Below, in pieces: positions 11,258 through 28,289 of a stretch of DNA of 28,289 nt; within the stretch, counting starts at the first letter, position 1, and each line of letters opens with the position of its first letter. Below the pieces are notes generated by a model that searched no databases, was not told where the DNA came from, and saw only the letters and a list, made by a program, of their open reading frames with translations. The stretch spans positions 82,501 to 110,789 of the forward strand of contig MCFG01000233.1 of the NCBI GenBank assembly GCA_002104895.1, read 5' to 3'. Origin of the DNA: Anaeromyces robustus. Lineage: Eukaryota > Neocallimastigomycota > Neocallimastigomycetes > Neocallimastigales > Neocallimastigaceae. Position numbers and translations under genes: made by a program.

Positions 11258-11404
11258 TTCATTCTTTTCCATAATATTGAAAATAAATATGTAAATTATA
11301 TAAGAGTTAAAGATGTGTATAAAAAAGATATAGAATTTTCGAAAACCATATTAGAAAATATTCCACCTACTGTTAAAAGAAAACGATCTTTTTTTAATAA
11401 ATAG
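11258..11404 (+). pseudogene. Coding-like fragment without start codon
   Basis: 48 open codons ending in TAG, containing HNIENKYVNYIRVKDVYKKD and ENIPPTVKRKRSFFNK. The mix of charged and polar residues is protein-like compared with the flanks. There is no ATG in frame and no clear acceptor just upstream, so a gene relic or orphan exon is the most likely reading. Family not recognised. Confidence 0.25.
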
Positions 11405-11451
11405 TATCCGTATAGATATGACTAATAAATAGAATCCGTATAGATATGACT
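11396..11451. repeat. 28-bp direct duplication with one mismatch
   Basis: Two adjacent copies starting at 11396 and 11424, containing 'atccgtatagatatgact'. The first copy supplies the stop codon of the fragment at 11258-11404. Confidence 0.85.
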
Positions 11452-12008
11452 GTTTTTTTTTTTTCTTTCAACTTAAAAATTTTAAACAAAAAAAAATATA
11501 TTAAAAAAATATATTTAAAAAGTATAATATAAAAGTAAAATGTATTTCTGTATAAAAATATAAAAGTATATAATATTTATATTTATTTATTTAAAACACT
11601 TAATAGATTAAGCGAAATATTTAAAGATTAGTATAGAAAATATTAATAAAAAACAATAGCAATAATACTAATAATTAAATAAATATTAAAAATATTAGTA
11701 GATATAAAATTGAAATTCACTAATATATAAATTAATATTAGATCTTGTTTATAAAACTCAATTTATATTAAAAAAAGTTATAATTAGAGAATATTTAAAA
11801 TATAAAAATAAAAGGTCTATGCCATTTAAATAAATTTAACTTAATTTAACCCTTAAGAAATTAATATAAATAAAATGAAGAAAAATAACGATATTTTTTC
11901 AAATAATTGAGGTTTTCCTTTAATTTTATGTTTATTTGGAATCTCTGCTTGAGCTTTATATTTTCAGACAACTAGAATTACTATTTCAAGAAATATTACA
12001 ATGGAAAA

Positions 12009-12048
<40 letters not shown>

Positions 12049-13047
12049 ACTATTTATGATATAAGATTAATCTTAAAATATTTCTAATAAATTTAATATA
12101 ATTTAAATGATTATATATATATATTTATTTTAATAAAAATATTTTTTAAATAAAATTAGTATATATATAAAAATTGTGGTATATTAAGGTAAGAAAATTA
12201 TTTAAATTCATTTATAATAATAATCAATTTATAATTAATATTTTATTAATCAAAATAATAAATAACTGATATTTTTATTCAAAAATTTTTTAATATATTC
12301 TGGGTAAAAGATAATAATAAAATATTAACCAATTAAATTATACTCTTACATCATGGAATGATGAATTTTTTTTTTTTTTTTTTTTAAATAATTATTTTAA
12401 TATTAATTATTATATAAATAATTAAATTGTAGTATTAGAATAATTAATAATTGATACAAAACAAGTTTATATTTAAAAAAAAAAAAAAATAAATATTTAT
12501 TATATTATTATATTATTCATTTTTAACTTAAAAAAAGAAAAAAAAAAATATTCAAGATTTTATTTAATTATTTTTTTTTTATTACTTTAAATTAATATTT
12601 ACTCAAATGTTTTTTATTTTTTATTTAATTATAAAAGGAAAGAAAAACATATAAATATTATTAGAATAATAACTAATATATAAATAAAAAAAAAAAGAAC
12701 CTTTTTTTTTTATTCTCTATTATCAATGATTCTTTTTTTTTTTTTTTTTTTTTTTATAATTAAAAATTATATTTTTATTAGTTATTTTTTAATTATTTTA
12801 TTTTTTATTTTTTTGGTTTTTGTTCTTTTTGTTTTTTTTTAAAGATTATTTTAAGTTTGATTTAATTTGACTTCTTAATTATTTCTCTCTCTTTTTTAAT
12901 ATATATATATATATATACGATTTTTATAATTATTATTTTTTAATTCATATTTTATTTATTATTTTTTTATTTATTATTATTATTTTTTTTTCTATAAACA
13001 AAAAGGGAAAAGAGTAATAAATTATAAATACTAATATTTCAAGTAAT

Positions 13048-14482
13048 TTATTGGAAGAATGATATGTTCATACCAACTTTGTGAACATTTTCTCCCATTC
13101 TTTGAGTATCAAAACTACCACCAACAGTAACTCTAACACCATTGTTAAGATGTTGAGTGTAACCAAGACCAAGTCTTCCGTTCATATCAATCTTTGCCTG
13201 TTTTAAAATTATTTCATTATATTAATAAATAAATCAATAAATCAATAAATATATATATATATTATTAATGATAAATATTATAATATTAAATGGAAAAATA
13301 TAGATATTCTATATAAAAATTATTATTTTTTATTATAATAAATAATATATTTTTTATTTATTATTCCTTTTCTACTTGTTATTATATAAATTTTATTTAC
13401 CTTAACGAAAGCATCTTTACTAAGAATGTATCTAGTACCAAATTCAATGTTAACTGGACCAGCACTGCTCTTATTCCAAGTAGCCTTAGTACCAGCTTCA
13501 ACTTCTGGTCTAATTCTATGGAAGTAGGAAGCAGTATAAGTGTTGAAACCTTCAAAACTATTAATTTTTTTTTTTTTTTAATTATTTAATATTTAATACA
13601 ATAATTTTAATTTTTAGAATGATAAAAATATCAATATTAAAATAATTTAATTTTAATCATAATAAATCATTACATATATATTAATTATTAAATTATATAT
13701 AGATTAAAATGTGTGTATTATTAAAAACATTATATTATTTTATAGGATATTTACGCATGTAAAGCTAAACTATATTCTGGAGTATTGTAACCAACACCAA
13801 GGTTGTAACGGACAAGTTTAGAATCTCTTAAATTGTAGGCAGTTTCAGCACCAATAAGAAGACCTCTTTGGCTTTAAGTAATAATAATTTATATTTAAAT
13901 ATTATATTTTTTTAAAAAGAATTAATATATTAGTATATAAATATATATATTTAAAACTACAAAAAAAAAAATAAAGAATTATTTTAAATACTTACTTAAT
14001 ACATAAATCACTGTTAACAAGTGGTCCCTTAAATAAATCAATATTACAACGAGAGAAGATACCATTCTTTCTGTATTCGGCAGTAACTTTGCTGTTTTTG
14101 TTTCTGTTAAGTTTAAAATTAATAAAGATAATTTAATATTTAATAAATTATTAATGTTAATAAATATTTAAATGTTTAATAAATATTTAATATAAATCTT
14201 AAATTTCATATGAACAATAATTTTTTTTGTTATAGTCTAAAATTATTATTTTTTATTTTTGATTATATAAAAAATATTTAATATTAATAACTTACCCATT
14301 AGTTGGATTGTATGAACCGTTGAATTCTAATTTTAATCCTGGAGATAAAGTATTTAAAACTTCAACAGTAGAACTAAGGACGTTGTTAGAAGACCAAGAT
14401 TCAGAGAAAACCATACCTATTTAATTTATATATTATTATAAGTATTTATAATTTTACTAGATTCAAAATTGTTTCATTATAA

Positions 14483-14518
<36 letters not shown>

Positions 14519-14636
14519 TACCATGAGCTTTATCAAAATATTTTGTTTTCATTTCACCAGAAATAGCACCAGTTTTACCATCTCTGAAACCATTTACAGA
14601 GAAATTCTTTTTTTATTATCAATAATTCATTTTATA

Positions 14637-14667
<31 letters not shown>

Positions 14668-15201
14668 TTATTATTATTATTATTATTACTATTATTATTA
14701 CTATTATTATAGATTTTTAAATATATTTTTATCATTAATATTTATATACATATATATAAAAAATTAAATTATTAATTGAATAGACTTACAACACCAGTAG
14801 AAGTTATAGATCTAGTTTCTAATTTAATACCATTAGTTGGATAATCCTTACCTAAAAGATCACCAATAGCTCTACCAATATCTCTGAAACCAACAGCACG
14901 GAAGTGCTATTAATATAAAATCATATTTAAAAACAATTAATCATACAATATATATTAATTTATATTATTTTTATTTTGAAATTATTAATTTCAATTTATA
15001 TATATTTAATATATAATTTCCTTTTCTTTTTATATATATATATATATATATATAGTGTTTTATTTTCATTTTATAGAGTACCATTGGTAATGGTGGTGGT
15101 GGTGCTGGCATTGCTGGACCTGGTGGTGGTGGTGGAGTGACTTTAAGAGTGAAAGGTTCAGGTTGTGGTTGTGGGAATCTTTCTCTTCTAAATCTAAACA
15201 T
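13048..15201 (-). CDS. VDAC/mitochondrial porin with proline-rich N-terminal extension, 8 exons
   Basis: Outer-membrane beta-barrel channel for metabolites, here presumably of the hydrogenosome. Exons in transcript order: 15201-15082, 14906-14790, 14606-14522, 14416-14296, 14103-13996, 13871-13755, 13557-13401, 13197-13048. All junctions are GT-AG and in frame, giving 324 residues against about 283 for typical VDAC. The body (from residue 41) starts HFRAVGFRDIGRAIGDLLGK, matching the N-terminal helix region. It carries STVEVLNTLSPGLKLEFNGS and ends RLGLGYTQHLNNGVRVTVGG...KVGMNISFFQ, the porin eukaryotic signature region and last strand. The surplus comes from exon 1, which encodes only a basic start (MFRFRRERF) and a proline-rich stretch (residues 23-40, PPPPPGPAMPAPPPPLPM). 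The exon 1 donor (GTACTC after ATG) is weaker than the others, so the first junction is the least certain. It is divergent from NFU1. Confidence 0.88.
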
Positions 15202-17684
15202 CTTTAAATAATTATTTAATTCTTTTATAATTATTATGATAGAAACAAAAAAAGTGTAAAAAAAAATTTTTTTTGTAATATATAAATTTATTATATATGC
15301 ATATTAAATTATCTAAAATAATATATATATATTATTGAATTATTGAAATATACTATATTATAATATTAAAATATTTATTTATTTTAATAATTATTTATTC
15401 TTTTATTTTTTATTTTTTATTTTATTTTGTTTTATAAAAAAAAAATCATAAAAAAAAATTGATTTTATAATATATTATAATATATTTAAATATATATTAA
15501 TCTTTAACATAAACTATTTTTTAATTGAATAATATATATAAAAATGGAAACAATAAAAATTAATATTAATATATTAATATAATTCAAATAAACTTATATA
15601 TATAAGTATATAATAAATTATATATATTGTACATTAAACTATTTTATTATTTAATAATAAACTTTTTATTATTATTATTATTTTTTTTTATATTATAATT
15701 AATTAAACATATAATTACATTATATTTTATAAATATTATATATACTTTGGTTCATATAAACTTTTAATATTAGTTTAATTAAAAAAGAAAATAAAAATAA
15801 GTTATTGAAAATAAATAATAATAAATTGAATAATATCAAAAAATTAATAATTATCATAGTTACCGACTTTTTTATATATACTTAAGTGAAGTGAAAGAAA
15901 ATGATTTAAAATATAAAAATGATTCATTAATTTTTTTTATTTATAAAGTTAAGTCACTAATTAAACTTTTACTGTATATTTATAAGATTAATAGAATGAG
16001 TTATAAAAAAGTATAATAAACATTAATATTATTACATAGAAAGCTTAATGAATTCTTTTAAATAAAATAATAATAATATTAATAATAATAACTAATAATA
16101 AATAATAACTAATAAATAATATCAAATAATAAATAATAACTAATAATAAATAATAACAAATAATAATATAATAATATCAATTATAATAAATATAATCACA
16201 TTAATTATTTTCGTTTATACATTAATAATAAGTATTGTATTATATTTTCAGTCCCTAATATCAAGAAATATTTATGATTGCTAATTAATGGTGTCAAATC
16301 TAATTTTTTTTTTTTTATTTTATTTGATGTACACTATATATCTTGGTATGTTTTATTATTATTGATTATTTTTTTTTGGTATGATATTCATTCTTAATTA
16401 TTTTATAAATAATTATATTTTATTGGTGGAAATTAAATTCAAATTTCATGGTAATATCAATATAAAATATAATATCTAACTTTATTTATTAATAAAACTT
16501 GATTAAGAAATAATAATACAAATTAATAAAAAAAAAAAAGTAAAATAATTAGTACATGAGTGATAAAATTAAAATGGATTACTTTATAAGGTATATAAAA
16601 AAATTTAAAAAAATTAGTTCATATTTATTTTAAGAGATATATATTTAAGTTTTTGTGATATTTTTTATTTATTAATATAGATCATTATATTAGAATTATC
16701 CTTATTAGAAATATTTGACCTTCTTTCTTGACTTACTGCCTTATCAGCATTTAATCTCTTTCTTTTATTTTGGCTGTAAAATTAAATAAACAATATATTA
16801 ATATATAAATATTGATATTTTGAAAATTTTATTATTTAACTTTGTTTATTTTAATATAATAATTCAAATTTAAAAGTTATATAATAAAATTTTGATATTT
16901 AAAGACTTTAATATTTTAATATCATTTTATAGATGCTTATTTTTTTAATATTTATTTATTTACTTATTAATTTATTAATTTATTTATTAATTAGTCATTA
17001 AAAAGTAATAATAAACAGTTTATTATAATGTTTATTTAAAATAATAAAAAATATTATAAATGTTTTTTTAAACAATTAATAAATGTTATTCCATAAATTT
17101 TTTTTTGAAAGAACAAGACTAAACAATGATATATATAAAGGAAATGTCATATAAAATTGAGAATTTGCTGTTTATTTATATTATTTTATCATCAATTAAT
17201 TTTGTTAAACTATTTTTACAAAAATAATATATTAAATATTCTTATTGAGATGTTTTAATTATATGAACATAATAAAAATATAGTAAAAAAAGATAATGCT
17301 ATATTTAATAATAATAATAATGAATGTAAAAGTAATAATTATTGGTTGTATAAATATTATTTTATAATTTTGTTTTTATTTTATATTACTTCATCAAATC
17401 TTATTATATTTATTTAATATTTAGGTATAATTATATAACAAAATTAACTTCTATTAGAAAAAAAATATTATTTTTTATATCGGAAATGCAATTTTTTTTT
17501 TTTTTAATATTATATATTTAACAAAAAAATTTTGTAGTACAAAAGTTCAAGTTTTTCTCCAATCATATTTTATCATTATGATTGAAAATTTGAGGTCTTA
17601 GAAATTTTTATTCACGTACTATTTATAATTTATTAATTAATTTTATATAAACCAAATATATATATTTTTAAATTTAATAAGAAA
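15202..17684. other. Divergent spacer between VDAC and NFU1
   Basis: 2.5 kb of AT-rich DNA with both promoters at its ends. An imperfect AATAATAACT-type repeat spans about 16063-16180. A 25-codon plus-strand ORF (16556-16633, MSDKIKMDYFIRYIKKFK...) is too short to support. A minus-strand exon-like segment at 16665-16773 is listed separately. Confidence 0.55.
16665..16773 (-). pseudogene. Orphan exon-like segment
   Basis: Directly after a good acceptor (TTTTACAG, minus strand) one frame is open for 35 residues to TAA: QNKRKRLNADKAVSQERRSN followed by an Asn-rich tail. The other two frames stop within 8 codons. A perfect GTAAGT donor occurs inside it after ...ADKA, so it could instead be a 39-nt internal exon. 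No upstream exon with an ATG was found before NFU1. It may be a relic or a gene I could not assemble. Confidence 0.25.
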
Positions 17685-18838
17685 ATGAGTTCTTTGAATA
17701 TAATAAAAGGTCAATCATTTAATTTATTAAAAAGTACAACAAAAAATGTTTTAGTAAATCAATGCTTATCAATTAAATTACCAGTAACTTCTGTTTCCCA
17801 ATGTAAATTAAATGTAGGTTGTAAAAGATTTTTATTCACTTCTAATTTTAATACAAAAAATACTATTAACGTACAACAAAATCTTTTAAATTTAAAACAA
17901 GGTACGTCAATTTTAATTAAAATATTATGATAAAATATTTTTAATTATTTATTTTTTTTCTTAAAATTATATATATTTATTATATTATTTTTAAACTTCA
18001 ATATATATATTATTATTATTCTCTTTAATAAATAATTAAGCTCGTACAATGTTTATTGATGTTGGTAAATATTATACTAAATTTAATAATAAAAATAAAG
18101 AAATAATAAATTTTTATTAAAATATATAAATAAATATATTTTAAATTAATTAAATTATTATAATAATTTATTGATAAATAAATTAATTATATTTTTTTAT
18201 AATGAATAAATAATAATAATAATAAAATGTAAAAAAAAAAAAAAAAAAAAAAAATATTAAAAATATTGATAATAAAATTAGACGCCACTCCAAATGTCAA
18301 TACCTTAAAATTTAAACCAAAAGGTGTAGGAATTTTACCAGAAAATCAAACTATTGAATTTTTAGATATTGAAGTTGCAAGAGAAAGTTCACCACTTGCT
18401 GAAGAGTTAATGGAAATTGAAGGTGTACAATCCGTTTTCTTTTCTTCAGATTATATTTCAATTACTAAAGAACATGATGCTGAATGGCAAATATTAAAAC
18501 CAGATGTTTATGCTATAATTACAGACTATATTGAATCAGGTGAACCAATATTGTTAAATAATAATGGTAAAACTAAACCAATTACTCATTCAAAAGCTGA
18601 TATTGAAAATAGTACTGTTAATGAAATTAAAGAATTAATTGAACATAGAATTAGACCATCAATTCAACTTGATGGTGGTGATGTTGAATTTGTTGATTAC
18701 ATTGATAATGTTGTTTATGTTAAATTAAAGGGTGCTTGTCGTTCATGCTCCATGGCAGAACTTACATTAAAACAAGGAATTGAAAACATGTTAAAACATT
18801 ATATACCTGAAATTAAGAGTGTTGAAAAGCTTCAATAA
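17685..18838 (+). CDS. NFU1: NFU1-type iron-sulfur cluster scaffold, 3 exons
   Basis: Late-acting Fe-S carrier that passes [4Fe-4S] clusters to organellar client enzymes, probably in the hydrogenosome here. Exons: 17685-17901, 18041-18064, 18282-18838, GT-AG and in frame, giving 265 residues. Residues 1 to about 72 form a basic, Ser/Lys/Asn-rich presequence with few acidic residues, consistent with organelle import. The Nfu N-terminal domain begins at RTMFIDVDATPNVNTLKF (74-91) and runs to about 165. The NifU-like C-terminal domain (about 193-265) has IRPSIQLDGGDVEFVDY and the cluster-binding Cys233-Arg-Ser-Cys236. Length and domain order match eukaryotic NFU1. Exon 2 is only 24 nt and encodes the conserved RTMFIDV start of the Nfu domain. 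A minimal model from the ORF in exon 3 alone would miss the presequence. Confidence 0.95.
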
Positions 18839-19908
18839 TTTCTAAATATTTTCAAGATTATTTTTTCTTTATTTTATATATGTATATAAATTTATGCATG
18901 CATATAAATCAAAAATTAAAAACAAATAATAAAAATACAAAATTGAAAATCAAGAATCAGAATTACAAAGAAATATACTAATTATACAAATAATTTTAAA
19001 TATTGAAACAATATCTTCTTTAATGTATTAATTATAGATCGTGATACACACAATCAAACAAACAATCAAACAAACAAAAAATATTGTAATGATGTTAATA
19101 AAAAAATATAAATATTACAAAGTAAAACCAATAACAAAAAAAAAAAAAAAAAAAAAAAAAAATATGTGGAAACACTTAAATTGATAAATCAATAAATTTT
19201 TATATTTAAATATATTCATTTGTATTTTTTAATGCTTTTTTTTTATTTTATTTTTTTTTTAATTTATATAATTTTCATTATTAAGACATATAATATTTTT
19301 TCTTTTTAATATTATTTAAATAAATAATAAGGGAGCATTAATAAAACATGATATAATATAATATTATTATAGAATCAAATAAGTAAATAAATAACGATGA
19401 TAAAATAAAATAAGTTAAATAAAAAATATTAACAAAACAAAATATACAAGTAAATAATAATAGATATTTAATAAAATAATTATATAAAAAATTAAAACAA
19501 ACAAACAAAACAAAATAAAACAAAAATAAAAAATAATTACAAAATAAAATAAAATAAAATAAAAATAAAAAAATATAAAAAGTTGAATTTAAATATTGAG
19601 CTTCTCTTGATGAATATTTGAACTCTTTTTTTTTTTTTTTTTTTTTTTTTACATCATTTGCACAATAACTTTTAGCAAATTCTGTTTTTCCTAAGTTTCA
19701 TTTTTTATAATTTTCAATTTTTTTTTTTATATATCATATTTTTATTTATAATTAAAAATAAGAATGGAAGATATAATAAAAAAATGTATATTCTAATAAA
19801 TATATATTTATTATTATGTTTATAGATTTTTTTGAAATTACAATTTTTTTAGTTTATTTTTTTTGTTAAATTCATGTTATTTATATTAGTTAAACTATAT
19901 TCTTTTAT

Positions 19909-19943
<35 letters not shown>

Positions 19944-21029
19944 TATATAAAATAAAAAAAGAAATATAAATTATGGGTTATTATATTAATGTCATTCTAT
20001 TTTATTGGAATTAAAAAAAAGAAAAAAGAAAAAAATAAAATAAAAAATAAAAAACATAAAATTTAATAGAATTATTTGATATAGTCTAAATTAAATGATT
20101 TAAACGATAAAGAAAATGAAAAAATTACTTTTTTTTTTTTTTTTTTTTTTTTGAAAAATTATCATTATATATATATATATATATATAAAAAAAAGAACAT
20201 AATTATTTCAGAGATACAATAAATTCGAAGTTTAGAAATTTTAAAAATTTAAAATTTTTAATAATAATGAACATGAACATGATAAATCTTTAGTAGTTAC
20301 GGTATTAATTATCATCACTATCTAAATTTGCTAAAATCTAGAGTTTTTTTTTATTATGTAAATAAGATAAAAATATAGGTTTTGATAATGATATATATAT
20401 GGTTCTTTATTAGGATAAAGATAATTTTTCAAAAATATGTTATTGTTGTTCATATAATCCATTTATAAATATTATAAGGATATTGAACTTGAAATATTAT
20501 TATCTTTTAGTGCATTTGAAAATTTTTTCAAAAAAAAAATAATGTTATATTATAATTTAATGTTCGTATGTATAATATAATATAATATAATATTATGTTA
20601 TACAGATTATAAATGTGTATTTTTATTTTTTTTTAAAAAAAAAAAAAAATAAAATATTTTATTAATTTTTTTATTGAATTTTTAAAATATTTCATTTATT
20701 TATAAACATTATTTGTTAGTGAAATATATAAATATTTTCATTTTTTTTGATATACTTTTAATTTATTTATTTATTATTAGAATCTTTTTTATATATTTAT
20801 TATTAATAGTTTATATATATTGTCTTTATTAGAAATAGATAAATAGTAATAAAATAGATATTATTTTTTCTTTTTTTTTTTAATTAAAAAAACTTAATAA
20901 CTTCAGAAAAAATATTATTTTAATAATTATTTATTATATGAAATAAATAATATATGTATTAATAATATTAATAGGAATTTAATAAATTAAATATAAAAAT
21001 ATATATATTGAAACAAATATCCTTCATTA
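18839..21029. other. Spacer between NFU1 and the membrane-protein gene
   Basis: NFU1 3' UTR, then 2 kb of AT-rich DNA with long A or T runs (about 19136-19161, 19627-19650, 19913-19940, 20128-20152). A minus-strand ORF of 43 residues at 20331-20462 (MDYMNNNNIFLKNYLYPNKE...) and a coding-like stretch just upstream of it (SNALKDNNISSSISL) may be decayed coding sequence, but neither is strong enough to call. Convergent 3' ends are expected here. Confidence 0.5.
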
Positions 21030-23956
<2,927 letters not shown>

Positions 23957-24866
23957 TTTATATTTTTATTTTCTCCTTTTTTCTTTTTTATATTTTGCTT
24001 TATCCTTTTTATTTATTTTTTATTTATTATTATTATTATTATTATTAAAATTTCATATTTGTTTATTATATAAATATTATTATTATATGAAAAAAAAAAA
24101 AAAAAAAAAAAAAAAGCAGTAATTTTTAATTACTAATTGATATAAAAAAACTCTAATATATATATTTTTGAAATAAAGTTTTGTTAATAATATTGAAAAT
24201 AAAATATAGATAAAGTAAATAATAAATATTTATAATATGAAAATTGATATCAAAAAATATTTTTTATTAATATATTTTATTATATTTTATTATATTTTAC
24301 TAATTAATATTAATATAATTAAACGGAGTATTATTTTTTAACCAAGAAGAAAACAAAAAAACAAGAAACGAAACAAAAATACTTAATTTTTTTGTTTTAT
24401 ATAAATTAAAGTTTTGCAATTGTAATTTATTAAAATTTTAATTTTATTTATTAATACATAATGAATATTCTTATAATAGGTTAGAATTCTATTTTTTTTT
24501 TTAAAATATTAAAAAAAAAAAAGTAAAAAAATAATTTCTGTTTAAAATAAAAATGATTTCAATTATTTGATCATAAAATAAATAAATAAACAAATGAATA
24601 AATAAATAATAAATAAATGAATAAATAAGTAAATACATATATAAATAAACTAATTATTTAATAATTAGATAGATAAATAAATATATATATACATATATAT
24701 AAATATCTAAAGGTATAATTAAATAAATATGTGTTTATCATAAATATGTATAATGAAAATGAAATACATAAAAAAAGAAAAGACAAGAAAAGAAAAATAA
24801 GATAGATAATATAATATAATATAATAGAAAATATAAAAAAACAAAATTTTTTATTTTTAATTATTT
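23957..24866. other. Spacer between the membrane-protein and OB-fold genes
   Basis: AT-rich, with a short ATT run at about 24027-24048, a run of A at 24090-24115 and AAAT-like strings at 24580-24690. It contains the promoter of the membrane-protein gene and the 3' end of the OB-fold gene, both on the minus strand. No gene seen. Confidence 0.6.

Positions 24867-28289
<3,423 letters not shown>

Larger units (their letters stand above)
10928..13047. other. Spacer between tRNA-Val and VDAC
   Basis: About 2.1 kb of AT-rich DNA with a short ATT run near 12010-12047 and several T runs (12367-12385, 12732-12755). One coding-like fragment at 11258-11404 is listed separately. Nothing else could be supported. 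Confidence 0.6.

Noticed and set aside
19338-19523. 61-codon minus-strand Phe/Tyr/Leu-rich frame
   Set aside because: AT-rich low-complexity spacer with no domain or splice support.
19655-19691. Minus-strand exon-like stretch reading KTEFAKSYCAND between TTAG and GTAAAA
   Set aside because: Only about 37 nt, no partner exons found on either side, and such AG/GT pairs are frequent in this composition.

Overview
The window comes from a very AT-rich, intron-rich eukaryotic genome. The best clue to the organism is the partial gene at the left edge. It encodes a secreted GH43-type glycoside hydrolase with two tandem Cys-rich modules of the fungal dockerin (CBM10-like) kind, and such cellulosomal modules are known from anaerobic gut fungi (Neocallimastigomycota). 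The long (TTA)n, (ATTT)n and poly-A/T tracts, A/T-ending codons and many short introns with GTAAGT/GTAAAT/GTAATT-type donors fit that assignment. The species cannot be named from this sequence.

Layout, left to right: partial dockerin-GH43 gene (minus, 1-879); a 4.7 kb AT-rich spacer holding a 45-bp tandem repeat, a 193-bp duplication with a small ORF in each copy, and microsatellites; ARPC1, the WD40 subunit of the Arp2/3 complex (plus, 8 exons, 5627-8343); a microsatellite spacer; an intronless ERV1/ALR sulfhydryl oxidase (minus, 9912-10451); tRNA-Val(UAC) (minus, 10855-10927); VDAC/porin with a proline-rich N-terminal extension (minus, 8 exons, 13048-15201); NFU1 iron-sulfur scaffold with a 24-nt microexon (plus, 3 exons, 17685-18838); a 712-residue multi-pass membrane protein resembling the LtrA family (minus, 6 exons, 21030-23956); and the 3' part of a large OB-fold protein (minus, 6 exons in the window, 24867 to beyond 28289) whose architecture suggests a SHLD2/RPA1-like single-strand DNA binder.

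Most multi-exon models were assembled by hand from both strands. Every junction listed keeps the reading frame and uses GT-AG splice sites. The joined products match known families for ARPC1, VDAC and NFU1; the LtrA-like and OB-fold assignments are less certain.

Functionally the genes are mixed: extracellular plant-wall degradation, actin nucleation, membrane and DNA-maintenance proteins, and three consecutive protein-coding genes for mitochondrion-type functions (ERV1, VDAC, NFU1). Anaerobic gut fungi carry hydrogenosomes instead of respiring mitochondria, so those three are expected to act there: disulfide relay, outer-membrane channel and Fe-S delivery. The best candidates for something new are the OB-fold protein, the VDAC extension, ERV1 with an extra CxxC pair, the duplicated small ORF and the 45-bp repeat that is open in one frame. 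Several short coding-like fragments in the spacers may be gene relics.
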